NCBI GenBank assembly: GCA_003255065.1
Contig: QAOA01004917.1
Coordinates: forward strand, 31,286-95,285
Length of the DNA stretch: 64,000 nt
Source: Cercis canadensis
Lineage: Eukaryota > Streptophyta > Magnoliopsida > Fabales > Fabaceae
Reading direction: 5' to 3'
Shown here: in pieces, positions 33,418 through 44,400 of the stretch
How the letters are laid out: every line of letters starts with the position of its first letter
Numbering within the stretch: position 1 is the stretch's first letter
Notes under the pieces: generated by a model
Database searches by the model: none
What the model was told of the DNA's origin: nothing
What the model saw: the letters and a program-made list of their open reading frames with translations, nothing else
Program-made: the position numbers and the translations under genes

Positions 33418-34990
33418 TTTTCTGTCGGCTCCCGAGTGAAAGATCTCGGTGCCTTTAAATTCTTGTCGGCTCCCGAGTGAAAGATCTCAGTGCTTTTAAA
33501 TTCTGTTGGCTCTCGAGTGAAAGATCTCGGTGCTTTTAAATTCTGTTGGCTCCCGAGTGAAAGATCTCGGTGCTTTTAAATTATGTTGGCTCCCAAGTGA
33601 AAGATCTCGGTGCTTTTACATTCTGTTGGCTCCCGAGTGAAAGATCTCGGTGTCTTTTAAATTCTGTTGGCTCCCGAGTGAAAAATCTCGGTGCTTTTAA
33701 ATTTTGTTGGCTCCCGAGTGAAAGATCTCGGTGTCTTTAAATTCTTGTCGGCTCCCGAGTGAAAAATCTCGATGCCTTTAAATTCTGTTAGCTCTCTTGA
33801 ATGAAAGATCTCGGTGTCTTTAAATTCTTGTCGGCTCCTGAGTGAAATATCTCAGTGCTTTTAAATTCTTGTTGGCTCATGAGTGAAAGATCTCGATGCT
33901 TTTTAAATTTTGTTGGCTCTCGATTGAAAGATCTCGTTGCTTTTATATTTTGTTGGCTCCCGAGTGAAAGATCTCGGTGCTTTTAAATTATGTTGGCTGC
34001 CGAGTGAAAGATCTTGGTGTTTTTAAATTCTTCTCGGCTCTCGAGCGAAAGATCTCGATGCTTTTAAATTCTGTTGGCTCCAGAGTGAAAGATCTCGGTA
34101 TCTTTAAATTCTTGTCAGCTCCCGAGTGAAAGATCTCGGTGCTTTTAAATTAGGCTTAATTGCAATTTTGGTCCTCCTATTTTAACCACTTGAACGTTTT
34201 GGTCTCCCTTCTTTAAAAATGAACTATTGAGTCCCTCTATATTCATAAAATATACAAGTTTAGTCCATTTATCTTTAAGTCAAAATTCTTAGATTTATTT
34301 CAAGTTGTAAAGTTCTTTGATTCATAATCCCACCGTTCAGATTGAAGTGTTACATCTTGTGAACCTCCTCACTAAATTTTAGCTCGATCTAACGGTGGGA
34401 CTCAACCCAAAATACCAAAACTATAAGTTTTCATCTAATTAAAAATTTGGACATTTTCACCGTTAGATCAGACTAAAATTTAATGGGAAAATTCACAAGA
34501 CGCAGCTCTTCAATCTGAACGGTGGGATTATGAATCAGAGAACTTTACAACTTGAAATAAACTTAAGAATTTTGACTTAAAGATAAATGGACTAAACTTG
34601 TACATTTTATGAATATAAAGGGACTCGATAGTTCATTTTTAAAGAAGGGGGACCAAAACGTTCAACTAGTTAAAATAGGAGGACCAAAATTGTAATTAAG
34701 CATTTAAATTATGTTGGCTCCCGAGTGAAAGATCTCAGTGCTTTTAAATTCTGTTAGCTCTTGAGTGAAAGATCTCGATGCTTTTTAAATTCTATTAGCT
34801 CTCGAGTGAAAGATCTTGGTGTTTTTAAATTCTTATCGGCTCCCGAGTGAAAGATCTCAGTGCTTTTAAATTTTGTCAGCTCCTAAATGAAAAAACCTCG
34901 TTATTTTTAAATTTCTGTCGGTTCCTAAGTGAAAGATCTTGGTGCCTTCAAATTCAAGTGGGATCCCAAATGAAAATTTTGTTGCTTTTA
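33418..34990 (+). repeat. 39-41-bp tandem array (about 25 units) in the Tat 3' UTR
   Basis: Unit reads like GGCTCCCGAGTGAAAGATCT + CGGTGCTTTTAAATTCTGTT. About 18 units lie before and about 7 after the foldback element at 34153-34702. Units vary in C/T and one-base indels, and decay toward 35000. Many carry a palindrome-like GAAAGATCTC. Tandem arrays just before the polypurine tract are a known habit of Tat/Ogre elements and a source of satellites. Confidence 0.9.
34153..34702. mobile_element. MULE-type foldback element, 9-bp TSD
   Basis: 550 bases, nearly all of it two long inverted arms of about 250 bases: GGCTTAATTGCAATTTTGGT at the left and its near reverse complement at the right. The 9-bp direct repeat TTTAAATTA flanks it (34144-34152, 34703-34711) and is part of the tandem unit it interrupts. 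A 9-bp duplication with very long terminal inverted repeats suggests a Mutator-like origin. No ORF. The arms are highly similar, so the insertion looks recent. Confidence 0.85.
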
Positions 34991-35144
34991 AATATCTGTC
35001 GATCTTGGGTCAAAGATTTCAGTGGTTTTGATTTTTTTTTGAGGTGCACCGAACAAAATACTTGTCTTTTGTCTTTACATGTTTCTTATACTAAAATACG
35101 ACAAGCAATAGCTGAGTCTGTTTTGTCTATAAGAAAACATGTAA

Positions 35145-35155
35145 AGAAGGGCAAC
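35145..35155 (+). other. Tat polypurine tract region
   Basis: AAGAAGGGCAAC just before TGTAGACACC. Tat elements have a GGGGCAAC-like tract here. The purine run is short. Confidence 0.6.
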
Positions 35156-35374
35156 TGTAGACACCGTATTTTGTCCGGGTCATTTGATAGTTAAAAATAT
35201 ATTTAAGAAAATTGAAGATAAATTTAAATTTTTAATTAATGTTTTTATTTGTTTGGGCTTTTACATTAAAAAAGAAAACCTAAGTCTAATCCATTGTCTC
35301 ACTAAGTCCATTTTTATTTAAGCCCACTTGATTCATTATTGTTATTTTCCTTAATTATATAAATAATTGATAAA

Positions 35375-35377
<3 letters not shown>

Positions 35378-35427
<50 letters not shown>
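35378..35427. repeat. AT microsatellite in the Tat LTR
   Basis: About 50 bases of TA repeats followed by T9. The left LTR copy lacks it (around 3040), so it expanded after the copies separated. Confidence 0.9.
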
Positions 35428-37194
35428 TTTTTTTTTCATTGAATCCAAAGTAACCAATAGGAGAGCAAGGAATGGATTTCCTTCTCTCCTCATTGTCCAA
35501 CCTTTAATTTATTTATTTTTATTTTAAGTAAATGATTAAATAACTAAATAGAAAAAAGCAAATAAAAAAGAATTAGGAGAGGGACGGTTACCATTGGGGC
35601 AAAAAGGGGAGAATTGAAGAAAAAGAGAGATATGCACCATTTAGAGCAGGAAGGAGGAGAACCAATTTTAAAAAGGGAGGGGAAGGAAGAGAATGACATT
35701 CAGAAAGAGAGGAAGGAAGGAATAGAAAGGGAGGCAGTGAGTGAGGGAAAGGGAACTATAATCTATTGGGACCCTTTGGTTTCCTTCTTGGGATTACTCT
35801 CCGAATTCTCTCTTGCTCTGTTTTCTTCTCACCAAAGAAGCTGAAGCTTTGTGGAAACAAAGACCCAAAGGACAACAAACCCATCATCCAAAGCAGATTG
35901 TGGTGGTATGATTAGAATATAGAATAGCATGAATTTCAATCGTTTAAGCTTGAACTGGTGTGATTCTCTGTTGTTTTTACTGTTCTGATATGTTTATGGC
36001 TGAAATGAGAAATATTCTTATGTAAAAATGTGCTTGAATTAGTTGTATAATTTGAAAATTTTAATTGCACTTTGGATCTTGTAGGGTGATCTCTACATGT
36101 TCCCAAATGGATGCTTGGGATCATTCTTTGATTTATCTATGTCAATTTCTGAATGTGGAATAAGAATTTTGAAATGGTTGCAAATGGGCTTGTTAATTTA
36201 AATTAATATTTAGGTGGGCATTCACGAAATTGTTAAATAATTTGCAGATATGAGTTTCTTGGTTGGTTTCTAATTTGAAATGATGTTTGTGCAAGTGGTC
36301 TTGATGGTCATTTTCTTGGCATACTTTGTATGTCTTGGATTATGATATTTGTGGACAGCATTTGAGAAAATATCATGGGTGGTGTGCTGTCCTCCTAAAG
36401 AATATCTTTCATTGATGATTAATTTCTTGGTTGTTTTAAGTATGCTTCAAGGATGGTTTTAATTGTAATTTTTGTGCCATCTTGGATGGATCCTTAGGCC
36501 ATCTTGGGAGATATTCTGCATGAGTTTTTTCTGCTATTCTGGACATGTTTAGTGTTTGCCTACATTTTTTTTTCTCATGTATATTGCTGCTGTTTAGGTG
36601 CATTTCACTATTGCCATTCTAGTGCATTTTGCTGCTGCTGTTCTAGTTGGTGTGATCTAAACTTTTACTTGGTGATGCTGGCCTTCTCGGTTTGATTTTA
36701 ATGTCGACCTTGAGCCTTCGAGATGGTCGTAATCTAGTTGTTTAGCTTTTGGGATTGTAAATGGCATGGAATTGATTTTTTTCCTATATGGAAAGGTTTT
36801 GATTTGATTTGCTGCTTTTGATTGTTTCTATTTCACTCATTTATGTTGCTTTTGTGAGGCTGTCTAGCAGAGAATCTAGTTTGATTCCTTAAATATTTAC
36901 TTGTGGAATTTGAGTTCATGTCTTGAGGCTTATCTTATTTTTGTGACATTGTGCTCCATTTTTTTGTGATTTGATGATTTGTGATATTTCTTTGAGTCTA
37001 AATAGTTTCTATCTTGCATATTAAGTATTGATCCCATACTGTTTTAGTATCATGCTGGCTCATTCTGTTTCGTCATGAAAAGAATGTTTTGAAATTTTTT
37101 TTACTGCTGTCAGTTTTCTACTGGCAATGCTCAGTGTTTTAATTGTTTTTGGAGCTACAAAGATAAGAATTAAGTGAGATTGGTCTCACTAGAA

Positions 37195-39310
37195 CCATAA
37201 GAGGTGTGGCTTCACTGTGTCCAATGTTCAGATTTTTTCCATATGTATTTTTCTGCCAGTTCGAGTTTGAACACAGCTGCTTTAATGTTACACTGACACT
37301 GATGCCTTATCTCTGGCAGTGTTCAGTTTTTCATTTGTTTCTGAAGTTGTACAGCTCCATTTTATGTGGTACTTATCTCATTAGAACCGTAAGAGGTGTG
37401 GCTTCATTGTGTACAATTTTCATATTTTTTCCATATGTAGTTTACTGTCAGTTCAAGTTTGAACATAGCTGCTTTAATGTTACACTGACACTGATGCCTT
37501 ATCTCTGGCAGTGTTCAGTTTTTCATTTGTTTCTGAAGTTGTACAGCTCCATTTTATGTGGTTCTTATCTCATTAGAACCATAAGAGGTGTGGCTTCACT
37601 GTGTACAATTTTCAGATTTTTTCATATGTACTTTTCTGCCAGTTCGAGTTTGAACACAGCTACTTTAATGTTACACTGACACCAATGCCTTATCTCTGGC
37701 AGTGTTCGGTTTTTCATTTGTTTCTAAAGTTGTACAGCTCCATTTTATGTGGTTCTTATCTCATTAGAACCGTAAGCGGTGTGGCTTCATTGTGTATAAT
37801 TTTCAGGTTTTTTCCATATGTAGGTTACTGTCAGTTCGAGTTTGAATACAACTGCTTTAATGTTACACTAATACTGATGCCTTATCTCTGGCAGTGTTCA
37901 GTTTTTCATTTTTTTTGAAGTTGTACAGCTCCATTTTATGTGGTTCTTATGTCATTAGAACAGTAAGAGGTGTGGCTTCACTATGTACAATTTTTAGATT
38001 TTTTCCATATGTACTTTTCTGCCAGTTCAAGTTTGAACATAGCTGCTTTAATGTTACACTGACACTGATGCCTTATCTCTGGCAGTGTTCAGTTTTTCTT
38101 TTGTTTCTGAAGTTGTACAGCTCCATTTTATGTAGTTCTTATCTCATTAGAACCATAAGAGGTGTGGCTTCACTGTGTACAATTTTCAGATTTTTTCCAT
38201 ATGTAGTTTACTGTCAGTTCGAGTTTGAACATAGCTGCTTTAATGTTACACTGACACTGATGCCTTATCTCTGGCAGTGTTCAGTTTTTCATTTGTTTCT
38301 GAAGTTGTACAGCTCTATGTGGTTTTTATGTCATTAGAACCGTAAGAGGTGTGGCTTCATTGTGTACAATTTTCAGATTTTTTCCATATGTAGTTTACTG
38401 TCAGTTCGAGTTTGAACATAGCTGCTTTAATGTTACACTGACACTTATGCCTTATCTCTGGCAGTGTTCAGTTTTTCATATGTTTCTGAAGTTGTAAAGC
38501 TCCATTTTATGTGGTTCTTATCTCATTAGAACCATAAGAGGTGTGGCTTCACTGTGTACAATTTTCAAATTTTTTTCATTTGTACTTTTCTGCCAGTTCG
38601 AGTTTGAACACAGCTGCTTTAATGCTACACTGACACTGATGCCTTATCTCTGGCAGTGTTCGGTTTTTCATTTGTTTCTAAAGTTTTACAGCTCCATTTT
38701 ATGTGGTTCTTATCTCATTAGAACTGTAAGAGGTGTGGCTTCATTGTGTAGAATTGTCAGGTTTTTTTCATATGTAGTTTACTGTCAGTTCGAGTTTGAA
38801 CATAGCTGCTTTAATGTTACACTGATACTGATGCCTTATCTCTGGCAGTGTTCAGTTTTTCATTTATTTTTGAAGTTTTACAGCTCCATTTTATGTGGTT
38901 CTTATCTCATTAGAACCGTAAGAGGTGTGGCTTCACTATGTACAATTTTTAGATTTTTTCCATATGTACTTTACTGCCAGTTCAAGTTTGAACATAGCTG
39001 TTTGAATGTTACACTGACACTGATGCCTTATCTTTGGTAGTGTTCAGTTTTTCATTTGTTTCTGAAGTTGTACAGCTCCATTTTACGTGGTTTTTATCTC
39101 ATTAGAACCGTAAGATGTGTAGCTTCAATGTGTACAATTTTTGAATTTTTTGCATGTCTAGTTTACTACCAGTTCGAGTTTGAATTTAGCTGCTCCAGGT
39201 TACACTGACACTGATGCCTTATCTTTGGCAGTGTTCAGTCTTTCATTTTTTTTTTCTGAAGTTGTACAAATCCAAATTAAGTAATGTTGATTTTATTAAA
39301 ACCGTAGGAC
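37195..39310 (+). repeat. 192-bp tandem array (about eleven units) in the Tat LTR
   Basis: GAGGTGTGGCTTC recurs at 37201, 37393, 37585 and onward at about 192-base steps; each unit has ttgaacaYagctgctttaatg, cttatctctggcagtgttc and tctcattagaacc. 192 is a multiple of three, so a frame with VASLCTIFRFFPYV and LMPYLWQCSVFHLFLK stays open across several units; this explains ORFs 37206-37679, 37601-37918, 37894-38337 and 38543-39040, which I do not regard as genes. The last two units are more diverged. Confidence 0.92.
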
Positions 39311-39652
39311 ATGTGGCTTCAATGTATATATTTTTTTGAATTTTTGTATGTCTATTTCACTCTAAGTTTGGGCTCTAGTTTACTCTCAGTTTTGTCTTTT
39401 AAGAACCAATAGTCTTTCAGTCTTGCTTATTCTATGTTTGGTATATATGAGCATCTTCGAACATAATTCATGATAATTTATTCTATTCGCACAACTAATT
39501 TAGGGTAATCGTTTTTAGACGGATGCCGTGGGGTGCCTAACACCTTCCCCACGTATAAACAGACTCCCAAATCCTCTCTGTTTCGTAAATCGTTTTTTTT
39601 TATTTAATAAATGAAAAAGGGTTTTCCAATTGTTCCCTATTTTCTTAATACA

Positions 39653-39744
39653 ATTGGTGGCGACTCCAGAGTTTTCATTTTGAAAACTAAATCTCTTTTT
39701 ATTTCGCCATCCGCGTCGTAGCAACCTTCGGGTACATTGTGACA
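39653..39744 (+). other. Tat primer site and start of leader, then junction
   Basis: ATTGGTGGCGACTCCAGAG follows the LTR end: a primer site of the tRNA-Arg-like kind used by Ogre/Tat elements. About 75 bases of leader follow, then at 39745 the sequence turns into the last bases of a Copia LTR with no Tat gag. The junction is a deletion or recombination breakpoint. Confidence 0.7.
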
Positions 39745-39776
39745 CCTGCTGGTTTGATCTTGCTGAAGATTTTTCA
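39745..39776 (+). mobile_element. Copia-2 5' LTR remnant (last 32 bases)
   Basis: CCTGCTGGTTTGATCTTGCT and the following bases to TTTTTCA match the end of the 3' LTR (54819-54850) with two substitutions. The first about 260 bases of the 5' LTR are missing. Confidence 0.85.
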
Positions 39777-39788
39777 TGGTATCAAAGC
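39777..39788 (+). other. Copia-2 primer binding site (tRNA-Met)
   Basis: TGGTATCAAAGC, one base from the usual TGGTATCAGAGC, directly after the LTR remnant. Confidence 0.85.
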
Positions 39789-39876
39789 AAATCGATCCAA
39801 GATCTGCCTCTACCTTCATCTGATTGAAACTTTGAAGAAGAATCGAGGAAGCTCCTCTGTATTGACTCTGTCAACA

Positions 39877-40990
39877 ATGGAATCAGCAAACGAAATTGCA
39901 ATTGCAGGATCGCATAAGGAATCGACGAGCTACTTCAATGGAGATCCTATGGCCTTGGCAAGCTCGGATCATCCAGGAATGCAACTCGTCACAGCATCCT
40001 TGACAGGTAACAATTATCTATCTTGGAATCGATCAATCAAGATCGCACTAGGAGTGAAGGTGAAGCTCGGATTCATCGATGGCAGATGTGCCATGCTTGA
40101 AGAAGACTCTAATGACTATGATTAGTGGCTTAGGGTGGATTGCATGATCAGGTCCTGGATCCTCAATTCTATCTCAAAAGACATTGTCGAAGCTTTTCTA
40201 TATGCATCTACTGCAAGAGAGCTTTGGTTGGAATTGGAAGAACGATTTGGAGAATCAAATGGACCACAGATTTACCAAATTCAAAGAGAGATAAGTACTA
40301 TATCTCAAGGAAATCAATCAGTGATGAAGTATTTCACAAAACTAAAGAAGCTTTAGGATGAATTGGTTTATGTACAACCAATACCACAGTGCACCTGTAA
40401 AAATTGTAACTGTGATGTTACAAAGAAGGTGTCTGATCTTGCTAATTCAAGCAAATTAGTGCAATTTTTTATGGGGCTCAATGATGAATTTGACCATGTC
40501 CGAAATCAAATCTTGGTGATGGAACCATTACCTTCAGTCAATAAAGCTTATTCCATGATTTTGTGAATTGAGAAGCAAAAGGAAGTTCATCTCAACAATG
40601 TTGGCAGAACAGACAACTCAGCAATGTTTGTGAAATCACCTATGGGAAGAGGATTAGGCGATGGAAAACCAAACCAAGGAAACCACAAGAAGCAAGGAAA
40701 CAGTGACAAGAGGAATGAAAGATGCACTCATTGCAACATGGTGGGACACACTAAGGACACCTGCTTCAAGCTCCATGGATATCCAGATTGGTACAAGGAG
40801 TTGAAGGACCAACGAAATCAGGTTACAAGTGGCAAACATATGGCCAACTATGCTGATAGTCCTCTGGATGCTAATATGACTCCTGCTCCTGGGAAGGTAA
40901 ATGATAACAGAACCACTTTGGCAGAAATCATTCAACGAGAGCTATCAAAATTTATCAAAGGACAGAGTGGTTTTGAAGCTATCAAAATAT
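39877..40990 (+). pseudogene. Copia-2 gag, broken off by insertion
   Basis: From ATG 39877 (MESANEIAIAGS): SDHPGMQLVTASLTGNNYLS, WNRSIKIALGVKVKLGFIDG, LWLELEERFGESNGPQIYQI, FMGLNDEFDHVRNQILVMEP, and a zinc knuckle CTHCNMVGHTKDTCFKLHGY (about 40712-40770). It is the UBN2/Copia gag type. Stops at 40123, 40354 and 40564 sit where relatives have Gln, Gln and Arg codons. Coding similarity ends near 40985 (SKFIKGQSGF), where foreign DNA starts; protease resumes at about 51160. Confidence 0.85.
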
Positions 40991-41306
40991 ACCTGTGCCG
41001 CGTAGTATCCGCATGCCCCTTCACTTATCATGGGAGGATAGGGCGAGTCAGTCCTCTATGGGATGCCTTTCTCTATCCGATCTAGGTGAAGGTAGAGCCA
41101 CCCTGGACGGTCGCTTCATGCGATGAAGGGGTGGAAGGATTTAGGTCTCGGTAGATAATTCATGCATTGCACGTTTAAATTTTGGGTTTTATTTTTGTCA
41201 GATATTCTTGTAATCAATTTATTATTCTAGGGTAAATAAAATATACATGTTTAGCCATATTCTATTCGCACAACTAATTTAGGGTAATCATGTTAACTTT
41301 GCAAAC
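40991..41306 (+). mobile_element. fragment resembling Tat LTR 3' part
   Basis: Holds ctattcgcacaactaattta and following bases at 41263-41290, identical over 28-30 bases to 39481-39510 in the Tat LTR. The rest (ggtgaaggtagagccaccc, atgaaggggtggaagga, taggtctcggtagataattc) is not elsewhere in the window, but could be the part deleted from the 39.4-kb copy between two ATAATT words. No gene. Confidence 0.5.
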
Positions 41307-42599
41307 TGATGAGATGTTATTTTACACTATTTGTTTCCTTTATACTTAGTCTTTTAGTGTGTGTTTCTAGTGAATTTTATGGCCCTTAGACATGTTTTGT
41401 AGATTTGGACTTGTTGGTGCTTATAGATTTTAATTGCATAACTGTTGAATTCTGGCACTACTTATGTTTTTCACTATATCTTGAGCTAAAGATGTCCGAT
41501 TGATGTGATTCTAATTTCGTTGGAAATCTGATAGAAAATGCTACATTTCATATGAAGAGCCTAGAAGCTGATTCTCACGTTTGGATAACTGAATTTCGCA
41601 TGCAAGAAGTCTAGATTTTCTGCATCCGCCAAGCACTGACTTATTCTATTCCTTGGGACTGACTATTGGACCAGTACTTGTTTATTGGCCCAACATCTGC
41701 TATTTAGGCTAGCACACATGTCACTAGGGTTTAATCATGTTTTTACCATTAAGATTTGGGAAACTAGGTTTATTTTGTAATTAGGAAACCTAGAGGAGGC
41801 AACCAGCTAGTATTTATTCTTAAGATTGTTGAGAATAAAGAGACCACCACAATACCACATTACCACCTTGTCATTAGAAGCTACTGCTGCTGCCTCCTAT
41901 TGTTGAATTTGTTTTCAAGACTCTTGCTTTGCTTTAAGCCTTCAATGGAGGGCTAAGTTCTTTTGTAATCAATTCAAGAGGAGCCAAACTTAATAATCTA
42001 GAGTTCCTGTGCTTCAACCGGGTTTGATTTAATATAGTTTGATTGTCTTCTTCTTCTCATCTTCATGTGATTGAAGGGTATTTTAATTGCATGCATGCTT
42101 TATATGAATTTAAATCAGTTGATTAGTTCATCACAGTAATCAAACTGCTAATCATATGTTAAAGGTTTTTTATATATGGCTAACTTGGACAATTCGGTTA
42201 TTAAATTAATCTGGACTTAGTGATATAGAGCGGTTACCTAGATTCTTAATTGAATCCTGATTGGTAAATCAGTAGGAATTCTAAGTGTTACTGTTAGGGG
42301 TTCCAGGTAACACTTAACCAAGAATTAAATTAGATCTAGATAATCTTTAGTGAACAATGACGGATTAGGGTTTGGTTGCCTTCTTGAGTTGATTACGTTT
42401 TCTCTTATTTGATTAAATTCTGTTTACTGCTTTCTGAATTCTGTGTATTCTGCATTCAACAACAAACCCCTCCTATTTTGTTCCTGCTTAAGTTCTAATA
42501 GATTAATTGTTCTAGTGAATCCTTGGGAGACGACACTGGTTGCATCCTATACTACAATTTAGTTGCAATTAGTATTGTAATTTTGTTCTGGTGAATTTG
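41307..42599 (+). mobile_element. Athila-B LTR in plus orientation, near full length
   Basis: Begins TGATGAGATGTTATTTTACA at 41307 and runs to about 42599. Homologous to the minus-strand LTR piece at 42904-42600 and the plus-strand piece at 50780-51141. Its last part (gggagacgacactggttgc, cctatactacaattt) has the look of an Athila U5. No primer site follows; instead it meets another LTR piece tail to tail. Confidence 0.8.
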
Positions 42600-42904
42600 G
42601 ACTGCTTGCACACGAATTTCAGTTGTCTAGAAACGAGAATCAGCTTATGGGCTCTTCATATGAAATGTATAATTTTTTGTCAGATTTCCAACAAAACTAG
42701 AATCACATCAATCGGACATAATTAGCCAAAGATATAGTGAAAAACGTAAGCAGTGCCAGAATTCAACAGTTAAGCAATTAAAATCTATAATTACCAACAA
42801 ATCCAAATCTACAAAACATGTCTAAAGGCCATCAAAATCACTAGAAACACACACTAAAAGACTAAATATAAGGAAAACAAATAGTGTAAAATAATGTGTT
42901 ATCA
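42600..42904 (-). mobile_element. Athila-B 3' LTR start, minus orientation, truncated
   Basis: On the minus strand it begins TGATAACACATTATTTTACA at 42904, right after the polypurine tract, as a 3' LTR should. After about 305 bases (at ...CAAGCAGTCC) it stops and the plus-oriented LTR end takes over. Confidence 0.85.
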
Positions 42905-42920
42905 AATTCCCCCACACTTA
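42905..42920 (-). other. Athila-B polypurine tract
   Basis: Minus strand TAAGTGTGGGGGAATT, the classic plus-strand primer of Athila-like elements, directly before TGATAACACA. Confidence 0.92.
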
Positions 42921-44400
42921 GCTTTTTGCACTCCTGGGCAAAATTACAAGAAACAAACTAACTAGAATAAGAAAACAGCTCTCCAATCAAATCAAGAATG
43001 CAAAGATTAAGGTAAGAAAACAATTCAAACTCAAAGAAACAGCAACACTCATGGAACAACATCTCTTGACAACTAGAGAACACACAACATGAAAAAAAAT
43101 TTTAATAGGAATGAGTCAAAGTAAATAGTCTCTCACAAGATAAATAAATGCTCTCAATTCCCTCAAGTGTGTAAGGTAAGTATTTCTCTCCAATCATCCT
43201 ATCAAAATCAGACTACCATAAGCTTGTTCACTTTCTCAGTCTCCACTACCTATGTCACATGCATAACACAAATCAAAAGGACTTTTAAAGGGTTGTAATG
43301 GAGAAAGGTAAAGGAATGACAAGAATATGGAAAAATGGCTAAAGCACCCAAGGAATCACAGAGAGCATCTAATTATGGAGAAATTCAAGTACTTTATGCA
43401 TCTTGACTTTGGGCTTCAACTCATTTTTACTTTTCCCAAAACAACTTTATTCTCTTGCTGCTGCTATATTTTTTTTTTTCATTTTTCATTCAATTTTTTT
43501 TTGAAGCATAACACTTAACAATTAAGCCACAACCAATTAGTCACAACTTGATGCTTTTTTTTTTTTTTGTAAGAATTTGCTCCCTTTTTATTCAATGCAA
43601 TGCTCTTCAATTCCTAAGGGCTGGGTAGGACATGGTTTTACACTTACGATTGCAATGAGCTACACATGAAAGAAATGATCATTAGGCTCAAAAATGGGTA
43701 ATCAAAGGATAACATCAAGGTTAGCTATTTGGTCAAGTAGCTTCTCAAAGAAAGGAATGCCTTAATCACTTTTATGCATGCATGTGCAAATGTAACCTCA
43801 ACTAAGAAACAGAACAAGTTCTAGAGTGTCAAATTGATAGATGAAAACACACAAGAAAGAATCATGACATATGACTCAAATCCTCACAGCTTATAAGACT
43901 ATCAAGAATCAACTCATCCAAATCAAATTTTGTTGCCATACCACTTAAATCCAAGAAGCAAGATAATTGTCCACTCATGTTGTAGCACTTTAGAATCAAA
44001 ATTGTTTCAAACTACTCTCTTCACAACTCCTAAATTAATTAGAAAGAACCAGAAAATTCTAAAAATAAAATAGAAAACAGAATTTTAAATGACAAAAACA
44101 GCAAAGCAAAATAACGAAAAACATAAAAAAATAACATGCTAAAATCACAGAAAACAGCAAACAGAAAATTTAAAAACACATAAAACAGAAAACTAAGCCT
44201 AAAACAGAAAATACAACAAAATTTAAAACAAAAACAGAAACTTAAAAATAGCAAAACAGAAAGCATAAAAATAGCACAGCAGGCCTAATCCCTCCCCCAC
44301 ACTTAAATTTTTGCAGTGTCCTCAATGCAAAGCACAAAACAAACAGTAAAAGCAAGGCACTAAAAATATAAGAGAAAGGGAAAGAAAACAGTCTGTGAGT
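42921..44400 (-). other. Athila-B 3' untranslated region, no env-like ORF
   Basis: About 1.5 kb between integrase and polypurine tract. No ORF with signal peptide or membrane segments; ORF 44039-44266 is a Phe/Leu-rich frame in an A-rich tract. A second polypurine-like word, AAGTGTGGGGGAGG (44291-44304, minus strand), stands at the integrase end. Athila elements often have an env-like ORF in this place; here it is absent or erased. Confidence 0.6.

Larger units (their letters stand above)
35156..39652 (+). mobile_element. Tat/Ogre LTR, full length (4.5 kb)
   Basis: Starts TGTAGACACCGTATTTTG at 35156 after the polypurine tract and ends TTCTTAATACA at 39652, directly before ATTGGTGGCGACTCC, an Ogre/Tat-type primer site. 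It is therefore bounded at the left as a 3' LTR and at the right as a 5' LTR, which a simple insertion cannot give; recombination between elements is implied. It holds an AT microsatellite (35378-35427) and the 192-bp array. ORFs at 35614-35844 and 36504-36695 show no domain. Confidence 0.8.

Noticed and set aside
33418-34990. CRISPR-like array of regular repeats
   Set aside because: Units are contiguous with no unique spacers, in a plant retrotransposon 3' UTR; it is a tandem array.
37206-39040. Long repeat-protein ORFs (VASLCTIFRFFPYV repeats)
   Set aside because: They are the plus frame of the 192-bp LTR minisatellite; the period is a multiple of three, so the frame stays open by arithmetic. 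The left LTR copy of the repeat has no such frame.
40991-41110. Possible RNA gene (GC-richer, structured-looking stretch)
   Set aside because: No tRNA or snRNA boxes found; linked by a shared string to the Tat LTR.
44039-44266. Env-like ORF of Athila-B
   Set aside because: Phe/Leu/Cys frame opposite a poly-AAAACAG tract; no signal peptide plus ectodomain structure.
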